From: Dietzia alimentaria 72
GTDB taxonomy: Bacteria; Actinomycetota; Actinomycetes; Mycobacteriales; Mycobacteriaceae
Assembly (NCBI RefSeq): GCF_000226215.1
Contig: NZ_AGFF01000003.1
Span: 62,001 to 126,000, forward strand
Direction of reading: 5' to 3'
DNA: 64,000 nucleotides
The stretch's first letter is position 1, and each line of letters opens with the position of its first letter. The notes beneath the pieces were generated by a model that ran no database searches, had not been told where the DNA came from, and was given only the letters and a program-made list of their open reading frames with translations. Of the stretch, positions 15,158-23,963 are shown one piece after another. Position numbers and translations under genes: made by a program.

Positions 15158-16435
15158 TCAGCTGGCGGACCCAACGAAGAGCGCGGGCTTGCGGTCGTCC
15201 CCTCCCAGGTCAGGACGCCCGAGACGGAACGCCCGCAGCCCGAGCAGCACCAGGAATACCGCTGCCCAGATCAGGTACGCATTACCCACCAGGTGCGCGA
15301 CGGGACCCCAGCCGAGCTCGCGGTCCTCGTGATTGGGGAACCACCACTGCGGGGTGCCCAGGAAGATCACCACTCCGGCGCAGGCCATGATCAGCCAGGT
15401 GCGGTCGTTGTCGTCGTCGTTCCTCGACTCCCGATCGGCCCACACCAGGGCGAGCACCACCGCCGGCACCGCCCACACCCAGTGGTGGCCCCACGTCACC
15501 GGCGAACAGAACAGCGCCACATGGCCCACGGCCACGGCGGCGGCGACCTCGTGGCCGCCGCGCAGCAGTCGCCATGCGACCCACGCGATACCCAGGCCCA
15601 CCACCGCCGACACCACGAACCACACCACGGAGGCCGTACCGCCCTCGAGCCCGAGCCGGTGCACCACGCCGTTGACCGACTGGTTTGACGTGAACGCCAG
15701 GCCACCGATTCGGCCCGGGTCGCGTATCGCGAACGTCCAGTATCGGACCGAATCGTCCGGGGCCAGGAGGTGCCCGATCCCGGTGAACGCCAGCGCCGAG
15801 ACGACCGCGGTGGCCAGCCCTCGCCAGTCGCGACGGAGGAAGAAGTACAGCAGGAACACGGCCGGGGTGAGCTTGATGGCCATGGCCAGACCGACCAGCA
15901 CGCCACCCCACCAGCGACCTCGTCCACGGATCACGTCCACCAGCACCAACGCCATGAGGAACACGTTGACCTGACCGAACCCGATTGTCTCGCGAATCGG
16001 ACCGGACCACAGCGCCACCGCGGTCACAGCCAGGGTCAGCCACCACAGTTCTCGCTGCGGCCGGTCACACGTGCGGGTGAGGACCAACTGGACCACGTAC
16101 GCGAGCACCGCGATGGTGGCCACCGTGATGAGGATCGACGCCACCGCCAGCGGAACCAGCGTGAGCAGCGAGAACAGCTGCGCGGACAGCGGGGGATAGG
16201 TGAACGGCAGACTGGCGCCCTCGGCGAGCTGCGGCAGTTCGCCGTACAGGTCACCACCGTCGCGGAACACCTGACCTCCGACGCGGTAGACGTCCAGGTC
16301 GATCCGGTACGGCGGGATCTTCTGCAGGAACGGAATGCCGATGGTGTGCACCAGCGTGCCGATCACGGTCAGTACGACGACGACGACCCTGCCCGTCGTC
16401 GACGCGAGATAGCGGTCGACAGCGCGGCCGATCAT
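15158..16435 (-). CDS. GT87 polyprenyl-phosphomannose-dependent mannosyltransferase
   Basis: 425 residues with about eleven helices. It shows the GT-C/DUF2029 features of mycobacterial alpha-1,2-mannosyltransferases (PimE, Rv2181): IDLDVYRVGGQVFRDGGDLY with the catalytic Asp in the first periplasmic loop (about 44-63), FTYPPLSAQLFSLL, FGQVNVFLMALVL and MAIKLTPAVFLLYF. It would add mannose to phosphatidylinositol mannosides, lipomannan or another envelope glycan on the outer side of the membrane. Its ATG overlaps the pcnA stop by 4 bp, so it is translated with that gene. Confidence 0.87.
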   Translation of the reverse strand: MIGRAVDRYLASTTGRVVVVVLTVIGTLVHTIGIPFLQKIPPYRIDLDVYRVGGQVFRDGGDLYGELPQLAEGASLPFTYPPLSAQLFSLLTLVPLAVASILITVATIAVLAYVVQLVLTRTCDRPQRELWWLTLAVTAVALWSGPIRETIGFGQVNVFLMALVLVDVIRGRGRWWGGVLVGLAMAIKLTPAVFLLYFFLRRDWRGLATAVVSALAFTGIGHLLAPDDSVRYWTFAIRDPGRIGGLAFTSNQSVNGVVHRLGLEGGTASVVWFVVSAVVGLGIAWVAWRLLRGGHEVAAAVAVGHVALFCSPVTWGHHWVWAVPAVVLALVWADRESRNDDDNDRTWLIMACAGVVIFLGTPQWWFPNHEDRELGWGPVAHLVGNAYLIWAAVFLVLLGLRAFRLGRPDLGGDDRKPALFVGSAS

Positions 16436-18063
16436 GCCGGGTCACCCTTCCGCCCGGACGTATCCGATCCCCCGGTCCGCTGTTCGGCGTCGTTCCCGGA
16501 GTTCATCTCGCCCCACCAGCGGAGGAGTTCGGCCTCGGCCTCGTCCCGGTCGAGCGGGCCGCGGTCCAGGCGCAGTTCCTTGAGATGCGCCCAGGCACGC
16601 CCCACGTCCGGGCCGGGTTTGAGGTCGAGAAGTTTCATGATTTCGTTCCCGTCGAGATCGGGACGGACCCGCGCGAGATCCTCCTTCTCCTCGATCTCGG
16701 CGATCCGGTTCTCGAGCGAGTCGTAGGTCGCCTGCAACTTGGCGGCGCGACGCTTGTTCCGGGTCGTGCAGTCGGCGCGCACGAGCCGGTGGAGGCGGGG
16801 CAGGAGATCCCCGGCGTCCGAGACGTAGCGTCGCACAGCGGAGTCCGTCCACTGGCCTTCTCCGTAACCGTGGAAGCGTAGGTGGAGAAACACCAGTCCG
16901 GAGACGTCCTCGATCATCTGGCGCGAATACTTGAGCGTCCGCATCCGTTTGCGGACCATCTTGGCGCCCACCACCTCGTGGTGATGGAAGGTCACACCGC
17001 CGCCAGGCTTGGCCGCGCGGGTGGCGGGCTTACCGATGTCGTGCAGAAGCGCCGCCCAACGCAAAACCAGGTCCGGGCCGTCGGGCTCCAGGTCGATGGC
17101 CTGTTTGAGCACTGTCAGCGAATGCCAGTAGACGTCCTTGTGCTGCATGTGCTCGTCGCGCTCGAGCTTCATGCCCGGCACCTCGGGGAGTACATGCTCG
17201 GCCAGGCCCGTCTCGCACAGCATGTTGATGCCGTCGATGGGGTAGTCGCCGAGGATCATCTTGTCGAGCTCGGCGCGGACCCGCTCCACCGTGATCCTGT
17301 TGATCTCGTCCGTCATCTCGGTCATGGCACGGAAGACGCGGGGTGCCAGCGTGAAGCCCAGCTGGGAGACGAACCTGCAGGCCCGGAGCATCCGCAGCGG
17401 GTCGTCGGCGAACGACAGCTCGGGGGCGGCCGGGGTGTCCAGCACACCGGCGAGCAGCGCGTCCATGCCGTTCAGCGGATCCACGAACTCGCGACGGCCG
17501 TCGGGATGCAGTCGCACGGCCATGGCGTTGACCGTGAAATCGCGCCGCACCAGGTCTCCGTCGAGGCTGTCGCCAAAGACCACCTCGGGGTTGCGGGTGA
17601 CCCCGTCGTATGAGTCGGCGCGATAGGTGGTGATCTCGATCTGCTGCTCGATGCCCGACGCGTCGTGCTTGACGGCCGAGAGGGTTCCGAACTCGATCCC
17701 GGTGTCCCAGACCGCGTCGGCGTAGGCGTCGAGAATTGCCCGCACGGTCTCGGGGCGAGCATCGGTGGTGAAATCCAGATCCGTGCCGAGCCGGCCGAGC
17801 ACCGCGTCGCGGACACTGCCGCCAACCAGGTAGAGCTCGTGACCGGCGTCGTCGAAGGCGGTCGCGAGCGGCGCCAGGACATCAGCCAGTTCGTTGATGG
17901 TGGTCTGCGCACCCGCCAGTAGACGGACACGGCGGGCCTCTAACTCCGCGGCGTCAGCCGGGTCCGGCCTCGCGCCCGGCCCGTCTTGCAGCCCCGAAAA
18001 CACCGCAGCGTCGTGCCGGTCGGAGGAGGCGCGGCGGTCAGGGGTGGGGTTTCGGGCTGTCAC
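16432..18063 (-). CDS. pcnA: CCA tRNA nucleotidyltransferase / poly(A) polymerase family
   Basis: 543 residues from GTG 18063. The nucleotidyltransferase head has LYLVGGSVRDAVLGRLGTDL (about 78-97) with the DxD that follows (LDFTTDARPE). RRDFTVNAMAV and DDPLRMLRACRF are standard class II motifs, and a C-terminal HD domain contains LLHDIGKPATR. It adds or repairs the tRNA 3' CCA; this matters because neither tRNA gene in this window encodes CCA. It corresponds to M. tuberculosis Rv3907c by order and motifs. The first 40 residues are poorly ordered. Confidence 0.93.
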   Translation of the reverse strand: MTARNPTPDRRASSDRHDAAVFSGLQDGPGARPDPADAAELEARRVRLLAGAQTTINELADVLAPLATAFDDAGHELYLVGGSVRDAVLGRLGTDLDFTTDARPETVRAILDAYADAVWDTGIEFGTLSAVKHDASGIEQQIEITTYRADSYDGVTRNPEVVFGDSLDGDLVRRDFTVNAMAVRLHPDGRREFVDPLNGMDALLAGVLDTPAAPELSFADDPLRMLRACRFVSQLGFTLAPRVFRAMTEMTDEINRITVERVRAELDKMILGDYPIDGINMLCETGLAEHVLPEVPGMKLERDEHMQHKDVYWHSLTVLKQAIDLEPDGPDLVLRWAALLHDIGKPATRAAKPGGGVTFHHHEVVGAKMVRKRMRTLKYSRQMIEDVSGLVFLHLRFHGYGEGQWTDSAVRRYVSDAGDLLPRLHRLVRADCTTRNKRRAAKLQATYDSLENRIAEIEEKEDLARVRPDLDGNEIMKLLDLKPGPDVGRAWAHLKELRLDRGPLDRDEAEAELLRWWGEMNSGNDAEQRTGGSDTSGRKGDPA

Positions 18064-18425
18064 GGGCCAGACTTTACCGAGTCGGTCCGACTATCCCGCC
18101 CTCGTGCGCTCTGCCCGTCCAGTCGGCCCATGTACTCGGCCCGCCCGGCACCGGGCCGCACACCGAGTCCCGGCCTCTCTGTGCCACGTGCCAGCGCCAC
18201 CCGCGCCGGATGCGCTGCCGCCCCGGCCTACGCTGGCCGCACGCCCGCAAAAACCCCGGATGCGCTGGGCGAACGGACCACCCAGCCAGCGCAGGTCAGA
18301 GGGCCAGCGCGACCCCCGTCGGATGCGCTGGCTCGGTGCCCAGAGCCCGCGTCGCACCGGGTCACACCGGCTCACACGCCCCCTGCCGGCCGTCGGGCCG
18401 GCCGGGGCGCGCGCCGTCTCGGACT
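18064..18425. other. 362-bp intergenic region with three direct 12-mers and a stem-loop
   Basis: No gene is seen. The 12-mer CCGGATGCGCTG occurs at 18206-18217 and 18256-18267, and with one change at 18319-18330. TGCGCTGG (18261-18268) can pair with CCAGCGCA (18286-18293), and other CCAGCGC copies occur at 18191 and 18304. The region must also carry the pcnA promoter (pcnA starts at 18063, minus strand). Its role is unknown; it could be a structured RNA, a protein-binding array or decayed repeat DNA. Confidence 0.5.
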
Positions 18426-18764
18426 TCAGGTGTCCGAATCGGGGCTGACCGCCTTCGACCAGAGCGGCTCCACGGCCTCGACCTCGGGCGGACCGCTCAA
18501 CAGGCCGCTCGACTCCTCCAGATAACGCAGATAGTCGGGATTTCCGAGGAACTCCTGCGCGGCGGCGGCATCGCGATACTCCTGGAAGACGAGCAGCACG
18601 TCGGGGTCGGCATGGGAGGCGAACAGAACATAGGCCCGGTGCCCGTCGTTGGCCTGGACGGCCTCGGGCATGTTCCGCAGCCACACCTCGACCAGCTGAT
18701 CGCGACGACCCGGCTTCGCGCGATGTCTCAGGACCAGGGCGTGGGCGGGGGGACCGGAACTCAT
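18426..18764 (-). CDS. Antibiotic biosynthesis monooxygenase (ABM) domain protein
   Basis: 112 residues of a single ferredoxin-like ABM domain: ALVLRHRAKPGRRDQLVEVW at the N-terminus, VLLVFQEYRDAAAAQEFLGNPDY in the middle. These small dimers include quinol and heme-degrading monooxygenases; the substrate here is not predictable. It diverges from the mycolyltransferase gene with 91 bp between starts. Confidence 0.82.
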   Translation of the reverse strand: MSSGPPAHALVLRHRAKPGRRDQLVEVWLRNMPEAVQANDGHRAYVLFASHADPDVLLVFQEYRDAAAAQEFLGNPDYLRYLEESSGLLSGPPEVEAVEPLWSKAVSPDSDT

Positions 18765-18855
18765 GCAGCGGACTCTAGCCGCGCCCGGCCGTCGCTGGTC
18801 GCGGCCGGTCGATGCCGCGGGACCTTCCTGTCACCTGCCAAGGGAGTTAATTAGA

Positions 18856-19950
18856 GTGAGTGGTGTGACTCGTCGTCGTCTTACCTTTTCTCTCCCCTCG
18901 CACACCTTCCGCGCCGCCCCCCTCGCGGTCGCAGCAACCCTCGCGGCAACCCTCGCCGTGACCGGTGCAGTCGGCATTAACGCGGCAGCACAGTCAGCAC
19001 AGGGCGTCGACACCTCCACCGCCCTCGGTTTCACCACCACCCCACGACCAACCGCACCACCGCCCGCCGATACCTCGCGGCCGCAGGTCCTGCGCGTTCA
19101 GCCCGTCGACGGCCGCAAGATTCTCGCCGACGTGTGGTCACCGGCCATGCAGAAGGCCGTCCCCACCTTCGTCTTGCTGCCCGCGTCCCCCGCACCGGCA
19201 CCCCTGCTGCTTCTACTCAACGGCGTCGGCGGAGGAGAGGACCACGTCGGCTGGGCCTACAACACGGACTACCAGGACTTCTTCGCCGACAAACACGTCA
19301 TGGTGGCCAGCCCCGAAGGCGGAAGGTTCAGCCTCTACACGGACTGGCAGCAGCCCGATCCGGCCCTCGGTGTCAACCGCTGGCACACCTTCCTCGACTC
19401 CGAACTACCCGCCGCGCTCGCCAACTCATACGCACTCAACGGCACCCGTGGCGTGATCGGGGTGTCCATGTCCGGCGGACCCGCGCTGACCCTCGCAGCC
19501 ACCGGGCGGCACCACTACGCCGCGGCCGCATCACTCTCCGGTTTCCCCGAGGTCTCCACACCGTTCGGACGCGCCGCCATGACCGCGATGGTGGCCCGCG
19601 GCGGCGGCAACGTCCATAACGCCTGGGGTCCACCCGGACACCCGGCGTGGGTCGTCAACGACCCCTCATGGAACGTGGACCGCCTCCGCGGCACCGCCCT
19701 CTACCTCGCGTCCGCACCCGGCAACCCGGGCCCCAACGATGTGCCGGACACGGGATCACTGACCTTCGTCCAGGGCGCCCCCACCGAACTGGCCGCCGAC
19801 CTCGGAACCCGCCACATGGCAGACGCACTGCGGACTGCCGGCCTCCCGTTCACTTACGACCGATACGCCAATGGCGCCCACACCTTCGCACTCTTCAGCC
19901 GCGAACTGCGGGACTCCTGGCGGGTCGTCGGACCGGCACTCGGCGCCTGA
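18856..19950 (+). CDS. Antigen-85-like mycolyltransferase / exported esterase
   Basis: 364 residues from GTG 18856 (AGGGAG nine bases upstream). An N-terminal signal peptide (TRRRLTF then a hydrophobic run to about residue 50) is followed by a Pro/Thr linker and an alpha/beta-hydrolase fold. The nucleophile elbow GVSMSGGPAL (about 211-220) has the GxSMxG form of antigen 85 proteins, and YANGAHTFALFSREL near 337 supplies the catalytic His. Such enzymes transfer mycolic acids between trehalose mycolates and arabinogalactan outside the membrane. The core is shorter and more divergent than classical Ag85. Confidence 0.83.
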   Translation: MSGVTRRRLTFSLPSHTFRAAPLAVAATLAATLAVTGAVGINAAAQSAQGVDTSTALGFTTTPRPTAPPPADTSRPQVLRVQPVDGRKILADVWSPAMQKAVPTFVLLPASPAPAPLLLLLNGVGGGEDHVGWAYNTDYQDFFADKHVMVASPEGGRFSLYTDWQQPDPALGVNRWHTFLDSELPAALANSYALNGTRGVIGVSMSGGPALTLAATGRHHYAAAASLSGFPEVSTPFGRAAMTAMVARGGGNVHNAWGPPGHPAWVVNDPSWNVDRLRGTALYLASAPGNPGPNDVPDTGSLTFVQGAPTELAADLGTRHMADALRTAGLPFTYDRYANGAHTFALFSRELRDSWRVVGPALGA

Positions 19951-20019
19951 TCCCGACCCGACTAGTGACGGCGCGCCGTCGATTCCGGCAGAGTCACCCC
20001 CGGCCGGTAGCATCGATGG

Positions 20020-21372
20020 GTGTCCGAAGCTGATCGTCCCGACGAACCGCGCGCAAACGCGTCGCGGCGTCGTCGTGCCCGGCGGCCCGCCGGACCCGGC
20101 AGCGATGGTCATCCAATCGCAGGTCAGAGACGCGATCGCGGTAGCGGGAAGAATGCGGGCGGCCAGCGGTCCGCCCAAGGCGAGAAAAAGGCCCGGAAGC
20201 CGCAGAGCGCCTCCGGCGGTTCAGGCCAGAAGTCCGGGCAATCCTCCCACTCCGGCCAGTCAGACACCGGAGCACAACCCGGCCCCAGAACACAGTCGGG
20301 AACCGGCGCGTCGCAAGGCCAGCCCGGCGACGGTCAAACCCGGCAGGGGCGCCGTCGGCGCCGCGGAGGTCGCGGCCGCCGTGGTGGTCGGAACCAGAAC
20401 CGCGCTCCCGAGGTACAGCAGAAGCAGAGCAGCGCGGACCCCACGCTCACCGTGAAGACCGGCGACGGGACCGCCGGCTCCACCTCGCGCCAGAAACCGC
20501 GTTCGCAACGGACTTCCCCACGACCCAAGTCGGGCGGCGGTCAGGCAGCGTCGACCAACACAACGCGCACCTCCTCGCCCGGCAAGGCCGGATCAAAGGC
20601 CACCAAGTCGGGCGGCAAGTCCGGCACCCAGCCGCAGGGCGGTAAAGCGCAGGGTGGCAAGAACGCCCGCGGTGGTCGTCCCGGCGGTCGGCACCCGCGC
20701 AGCGGCCAGCGACTGCGCACGGTGCTGGAAACCTCTGCCGGCGGCCTCGTCGTACGTGGTCTCGCGCAGGCCGCGGCGGCCGGTGGGCGTCCGGACCTGT
20801 CGCGGCTGGAGGTGGCGTTGATCGGCCGCCTCGACAGACGTAATCGCATGCTGTGGTCCATGCCCAAGGGCCACATCGAGCCGGGGGAGACCATCGAGGA
20901 GACAGCGCGCCGCGAGGTCCTCGAGGAGACGGGCCTCGACGGCACGATCCTGGCCCCACTCGGCGCGATCGACTACTGGTTCGTCGCCGAGGGACGTCGC
21001 ATCCACAAGACGGTCCATCATCACCTGATCCGCTTCGACCACGGCGAACTGTGCGACGAGGACCCCGAGATCACCGAGGTCGCATGGGTGGCGTTCGAGG
21101 ACCTACCCCGACGACTGGCGTACCCGGACGAGCGTCGGTTGGTCGAGTCGGCGCGGGCCATACTTCCTGATCTGGCAAAGGCGGAGTTGGCGGGCCAGAA
21201 CCCGGCCCCGGCGACCGCGCAGGTCGTCGACCCGTCCCGGCGGTCAGACGGCCCCGAACCGGTTCGGCGTAGCGGTCGTGGTGCCGAGCCGGGCAACGAC
21301 AAGGGCGGCTCCGGCACCTCGGACCACCGGCGGAGCGGCGTGTCCCGCGACGGGGCGGCGGAGGGGTCGTGA
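20020..21372 (+). CDS. Nudix hydrolase with long basic low-complexity extension (MutT4/Rv3908-like)
   Basis: 450 residues from GTG 20020. The first 235 are low-complexity, rich in Arg, Lys, Gly, Gln and Ser (for example GRRRRRGGRGRRGGRNQN). A Nudix domain follows (about 240-400) with the full Nudix box GHIEPGETIEETARREVLEE (about 287-306). A Pro/Arg-rich tail ends the protein. Nudix enzymes cleave nucleoside diphosphates linked to another moiety; the M. tuberculosis orthologue by position is Rv3908 (MutT4). It overlaps the DUF6049 gene by 4 bp, so it heads the envelope operon. Confidence 0.88.
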   Translation: MSEADRPDEPRANASRRRRARRPAGPGSDGHPIAGQRRDRGSGKNAGGQRSAQGEKKARKPQSASGGSGQKSGQSSHSGQSDTGAQPGPRTQSGTGASQGQPGDGQTRQGRRRRRGGRGRRGGRNQNRAPEVQQKQSSADPTLTVKTGDGTAGSTSRQKPRSQRTSPRPKSGGGQAASTNTTRTSSPGKAGSKATKSGGKSGTQPQGGKAQGGKNARGGRPGGRHPRSGQRLRTVLETSAGGLVVRGLAQAAAAGGRPDLSRLEVALIGRLDRRNRMLWSMPKGHIEPGETIEETARREVLEETGLDGTILAPLGAIDYWFVAEGRRIHKTVHHHLIRFDHGELCDEDPEITEVAWVAFEDLPRRLAYPDERRLVESARAILPDLAKAELAGQNPAPATAQVVDPSRRSDGPEPVRRSGRGAEPGNDKGGSGTSDHRRSGVSRDGAAEGS

Positions 21373-23963
21373 TCGGGCGGCCGGTTGGGCGTGGAGTCCG
21401 GGCGGTCGTCCCGATGGCCGTCTGCGCCGCACTTGTGGGCGGTCCGCTGTGGGGGATCCAGAGCGCTCCGCTCGCGCACGCGATCACCCCGGATCAGGCT
21501 GCGGCCGCCGGGTACGTGCCCAATCCCGCTCCAGCCCTGGCCCGGATCGCGATCGATGAGCTCACGCCAGAGGTCCTGGACGGTCCGTCCGCGGGCGGCG
21601 GCGTGGCGGTGGGCACGGAGGCCGGCGTACCCACGGTGACCGTGTCCGGAACCATCACCAACGTCGGCTCCACGCCTCTTGAGGCGGTAGATGTGCGGCT
21701 ACAACGCGGTCCCCGGGCAGCGGGCACCGAGGCGGTACGCGACCCATTGGTCTGGTCAGAGCCGTCCTTCCCGGTGGGCGGCGAGTTCGTACGGGTGACC
21801 GAGTCGCTGGGGCCGGGGGAGTCGACGCGGTACAGCGTGTCGATGCCCGCGCGCGAGATCCCCGGCAACCCCGCCGCAGACCTGCAACTCGATGAGCCCG
21901 GCGTGTACCCGCTCCTCGTGAACGTCAACGGCACCCCCGAGGGAGGTATACCGGCTCGGCTCGATGACGCGCGCATCCTGTTGCCCGTGCTGGCGGCGCC
22001 GCCGGGCGCGTCACCGCCCGGGGTCGACGACGACAACGTGGGCCCCACCCCGCCGGCGGACGAAGCGGCCCGGGCGTCGGTGCCGCTGACCGTTCTGTGG
22101 CCGCTGGCCTCCGCACCGACGCGGATCGCGGCGGTGCCCGGAGCCGACGGCACCGATCCCGTGGTGGCGCTGACGGATGACTCCCTGCCTGGCGAGTTGT
22201 CGGAGGGCGGCAGGCTCACCGGATTGGTCCGGGCGGCGGAAGAGGCGTTCAACGGCCCCGGAGGGGAAGCGCTGCGCAGGTCGACGTGCCTGGCGATGGA
22301 CCCGGACCTGCTGGGCACTGTCTCGGAGATCGCGGACGGTCGCCATGTGGTGATTGATTCCGGCATCGGCGTGGGCGACTCCGACGGTGGCCGGGGTGAC
22401 AAGCGCGGTGGCAGACGGGGTGACAAAAATGATGCCGGGCAGGTCGATGCTGAAGCCGTGGCCGCGGACGCCTCGCGCTGGATGGACGAACTACGCGCCC
22501 TGGCGGACAGCGGCTGTGTGGTGGCGCTTCCGACTGCTCAGGCGGACCTCGACGTGGTGGCTGAAGTCGGCTCAGCAGAGTTGACGAAGGCCGCTCTGGA
22601 CCGCTCAGAGGGGGTCCGGCGGATCCTGGGCGTGGCCCCGCTACCGGACGTCCTGGTGCCCGCGACCGGCACTCTCAGCCCGGAGACCGCGGAGGCGCTG
22701 CCGGGGACGGGAACCACGGCGATCATCGCGGCGTCCTCCACCCGCACGGATACCGGTCTTGTGCCGCCGCCGGGCCTCATGGGATCCACGACCGACGTCG
22801 GCAGTCGCGCCCTGACCTTTTCCCCCGCCGTGGGGTCGGCGCTCGCCGCCACCGGCTCAGTCCCCGAGAACCCACTCTATTCGGACCCCGATTCGCGCTA
22901 TTGGCTCACAGCCGATTCCCCGGCGGCCCGCCTGCAGGATGCACGGGCCGCGATGATCGCTCCGATCATCGACGCGGAGGACGCGGTCGCCGCCGCCGGC
23001 CCGGATGCGCCGCCCCCAGCACCCGGGACCGCTGGCGCCACCGCCCTGGACCAGGGCATCCTGGCGGTCCCCCCGCCGGTGTGGACTGTCGACGGCGCCT
23101 CCGCCTCCTCCCTGCTGGAGACCCTGCGGGTCCAGCTGGAGTCCGGACGACTGCGCGCGATGCCGTTGTCCGATCGACTGTCCCGCCCCGTCACCGTTCC
23201 CGGCGGCCAGCTGGCCACGTACCCGACGGGAGCGGTGGACCCGGGTGCCGCGGATCCGTTCGGCCCCCGGGGAGGCACCGCCCGACGACTGAAGGTGGCA
23301 CTCGACGGCATCGGCACACTTCGGTCCCTCGTCGACACCTCCGATCCCACCTCCGTTGGTGCCGAGAACCATCTCGATCCGATGGTCGGAGACGCACTGC
23401 GGGCGATCTCCGAGACCGGCCGACGGGCCGAGGGCGACGGGCTCACCCCGGAATCCGGCACCGGCGCCGCGGCGCGAGCGCGGTCACTGCGCAGGTTGGA
23501 TCGCCTGTCCTCGACGGTCACAGAGTCGCTCGGACGTGTGGACCTGCTCCCTCCCGGCAGTGTGTTCACCATGGCCAGCCCTAACAGCCCGCTGCTGCTG
23601 GTGATCCGCAACGGTCTCCCGTTCCCGGTACGGGTGGACGTGGCCGTGTCCACGCCACCCGAGATCCACGTGGACCCGGTGGGGATGGTCCAGATTCCGG
23701 CAGCAGGGTCCCGGACGCTGCAGGTGCCTACCCAGTCCGACTCCGGTGGCGGCGATCGCCACACGGTGACGTTCGCACTCAACGGACCCGACGGTAGGTC
23801 GCTGTCTGATCCGGTCGAACTGTCCGTGCAGACCGGCGGGTATCCCGTCGCCCAGGCGTTCGCTTTCGCGGCGGCGGCCCTCGCCCTCATCCTGGGGGGT
23901 CGCCGGTACCTGCGCTACCGTCGGGGAATCCTCGATCCCGCGGACGAAGGGCACCGACCTTGA
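21369..23963 (+). CDS. DUF6049 exported/membrane-anchored protein (Rv3909-like)
   Basis: 864 residues from GTG 21369. It has an N-terminal signal (about 12-35), a large extracellular part, and a C-terminal membrane helix (AQAFAFAAAALALILGG, about 832-848) with a basic cytosolic stub RRYLRYRRG. The middle contains a beta-sandwich-like segment (TVSGTITNVGSTPLEAVDVR, about 90-110) and an Asp/Gly/Lys insert near 335-355. The gene always lies between the Nudix gene and murJ in Mycobacteriales, suggesting a role with MurJ in wall synthesis, but this is unproven. 4-bp overlaps join it to both neighbours. Confidence 0.85.
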   Translation: MIGRPVGRGVRAVVPMAVCAALVGGPLWGIQSAPLAHAITPDQAAAAGYVPNPAPALARIAIDELTPEVLDGPSAGGGVAVGTEAGVPTVTVSGTITNVGSTPLEAVDVRLQRGPRAAGTEAVRDPLVWSEPSFPVGGEFVRVTESLGPGESTRYSVSMPAREIPGNPAADLQLDEPGVYPLLVNVNGTPEGGIPARLDDARILLPVLAAPPGASPPGVDDDNVGPTPPADEAARASVPLTVLWPLASAPTRIAAVPGADGTDPVVALTDDSLPGELSEGGRLTGLVRAAEEAFNGPGGEALRRSTCLAMDPDLLGTVSEIADGRHVVIDSGIGVGDSDGGRGDKRGGRRGDKNDAGQVDAEAVAADASRWMDELRALADSGCVVALPTAQADLDVVAEVGSAELTKAALDRSEGVRRILGVAPLPDVLVPATGTLSPETAEALPGTGTTAIIAASSTRTDTGLVPPPGLMGSTTDVGSRALTFSPAVGSALAATGSVPENPLYSDPDSRYWLTADSPAARLQDARAAMIAPIIDAEDAVAAAGPDAPPPAPGTAGATALDQGILAVPPPVWTVDGASASSLLETLRVQLESGRLRAMPLSDRLSRPVTVPGGQLATYPTGAVDPGAADPFGPRGGTARRLKVALDGIGTLRSLVDTSDPTSVGAENHLDPMVGDALRAISETGRRAEGDGLTPESGTGAAARARSLRRLDRLSSTVTESLGRVDLLPPGSVFTMASPNSPLLLVIRNGLPFPVRVDVAVSTPPEIHVDPVGMVQIPAAGSRTLQVPTQSDSGGGDRHTVTFALNGPDGRSLSDPVELSVQTGGYPVAQAFAFAAAALALILGGRRYLRYRRGILDPADEGHRP

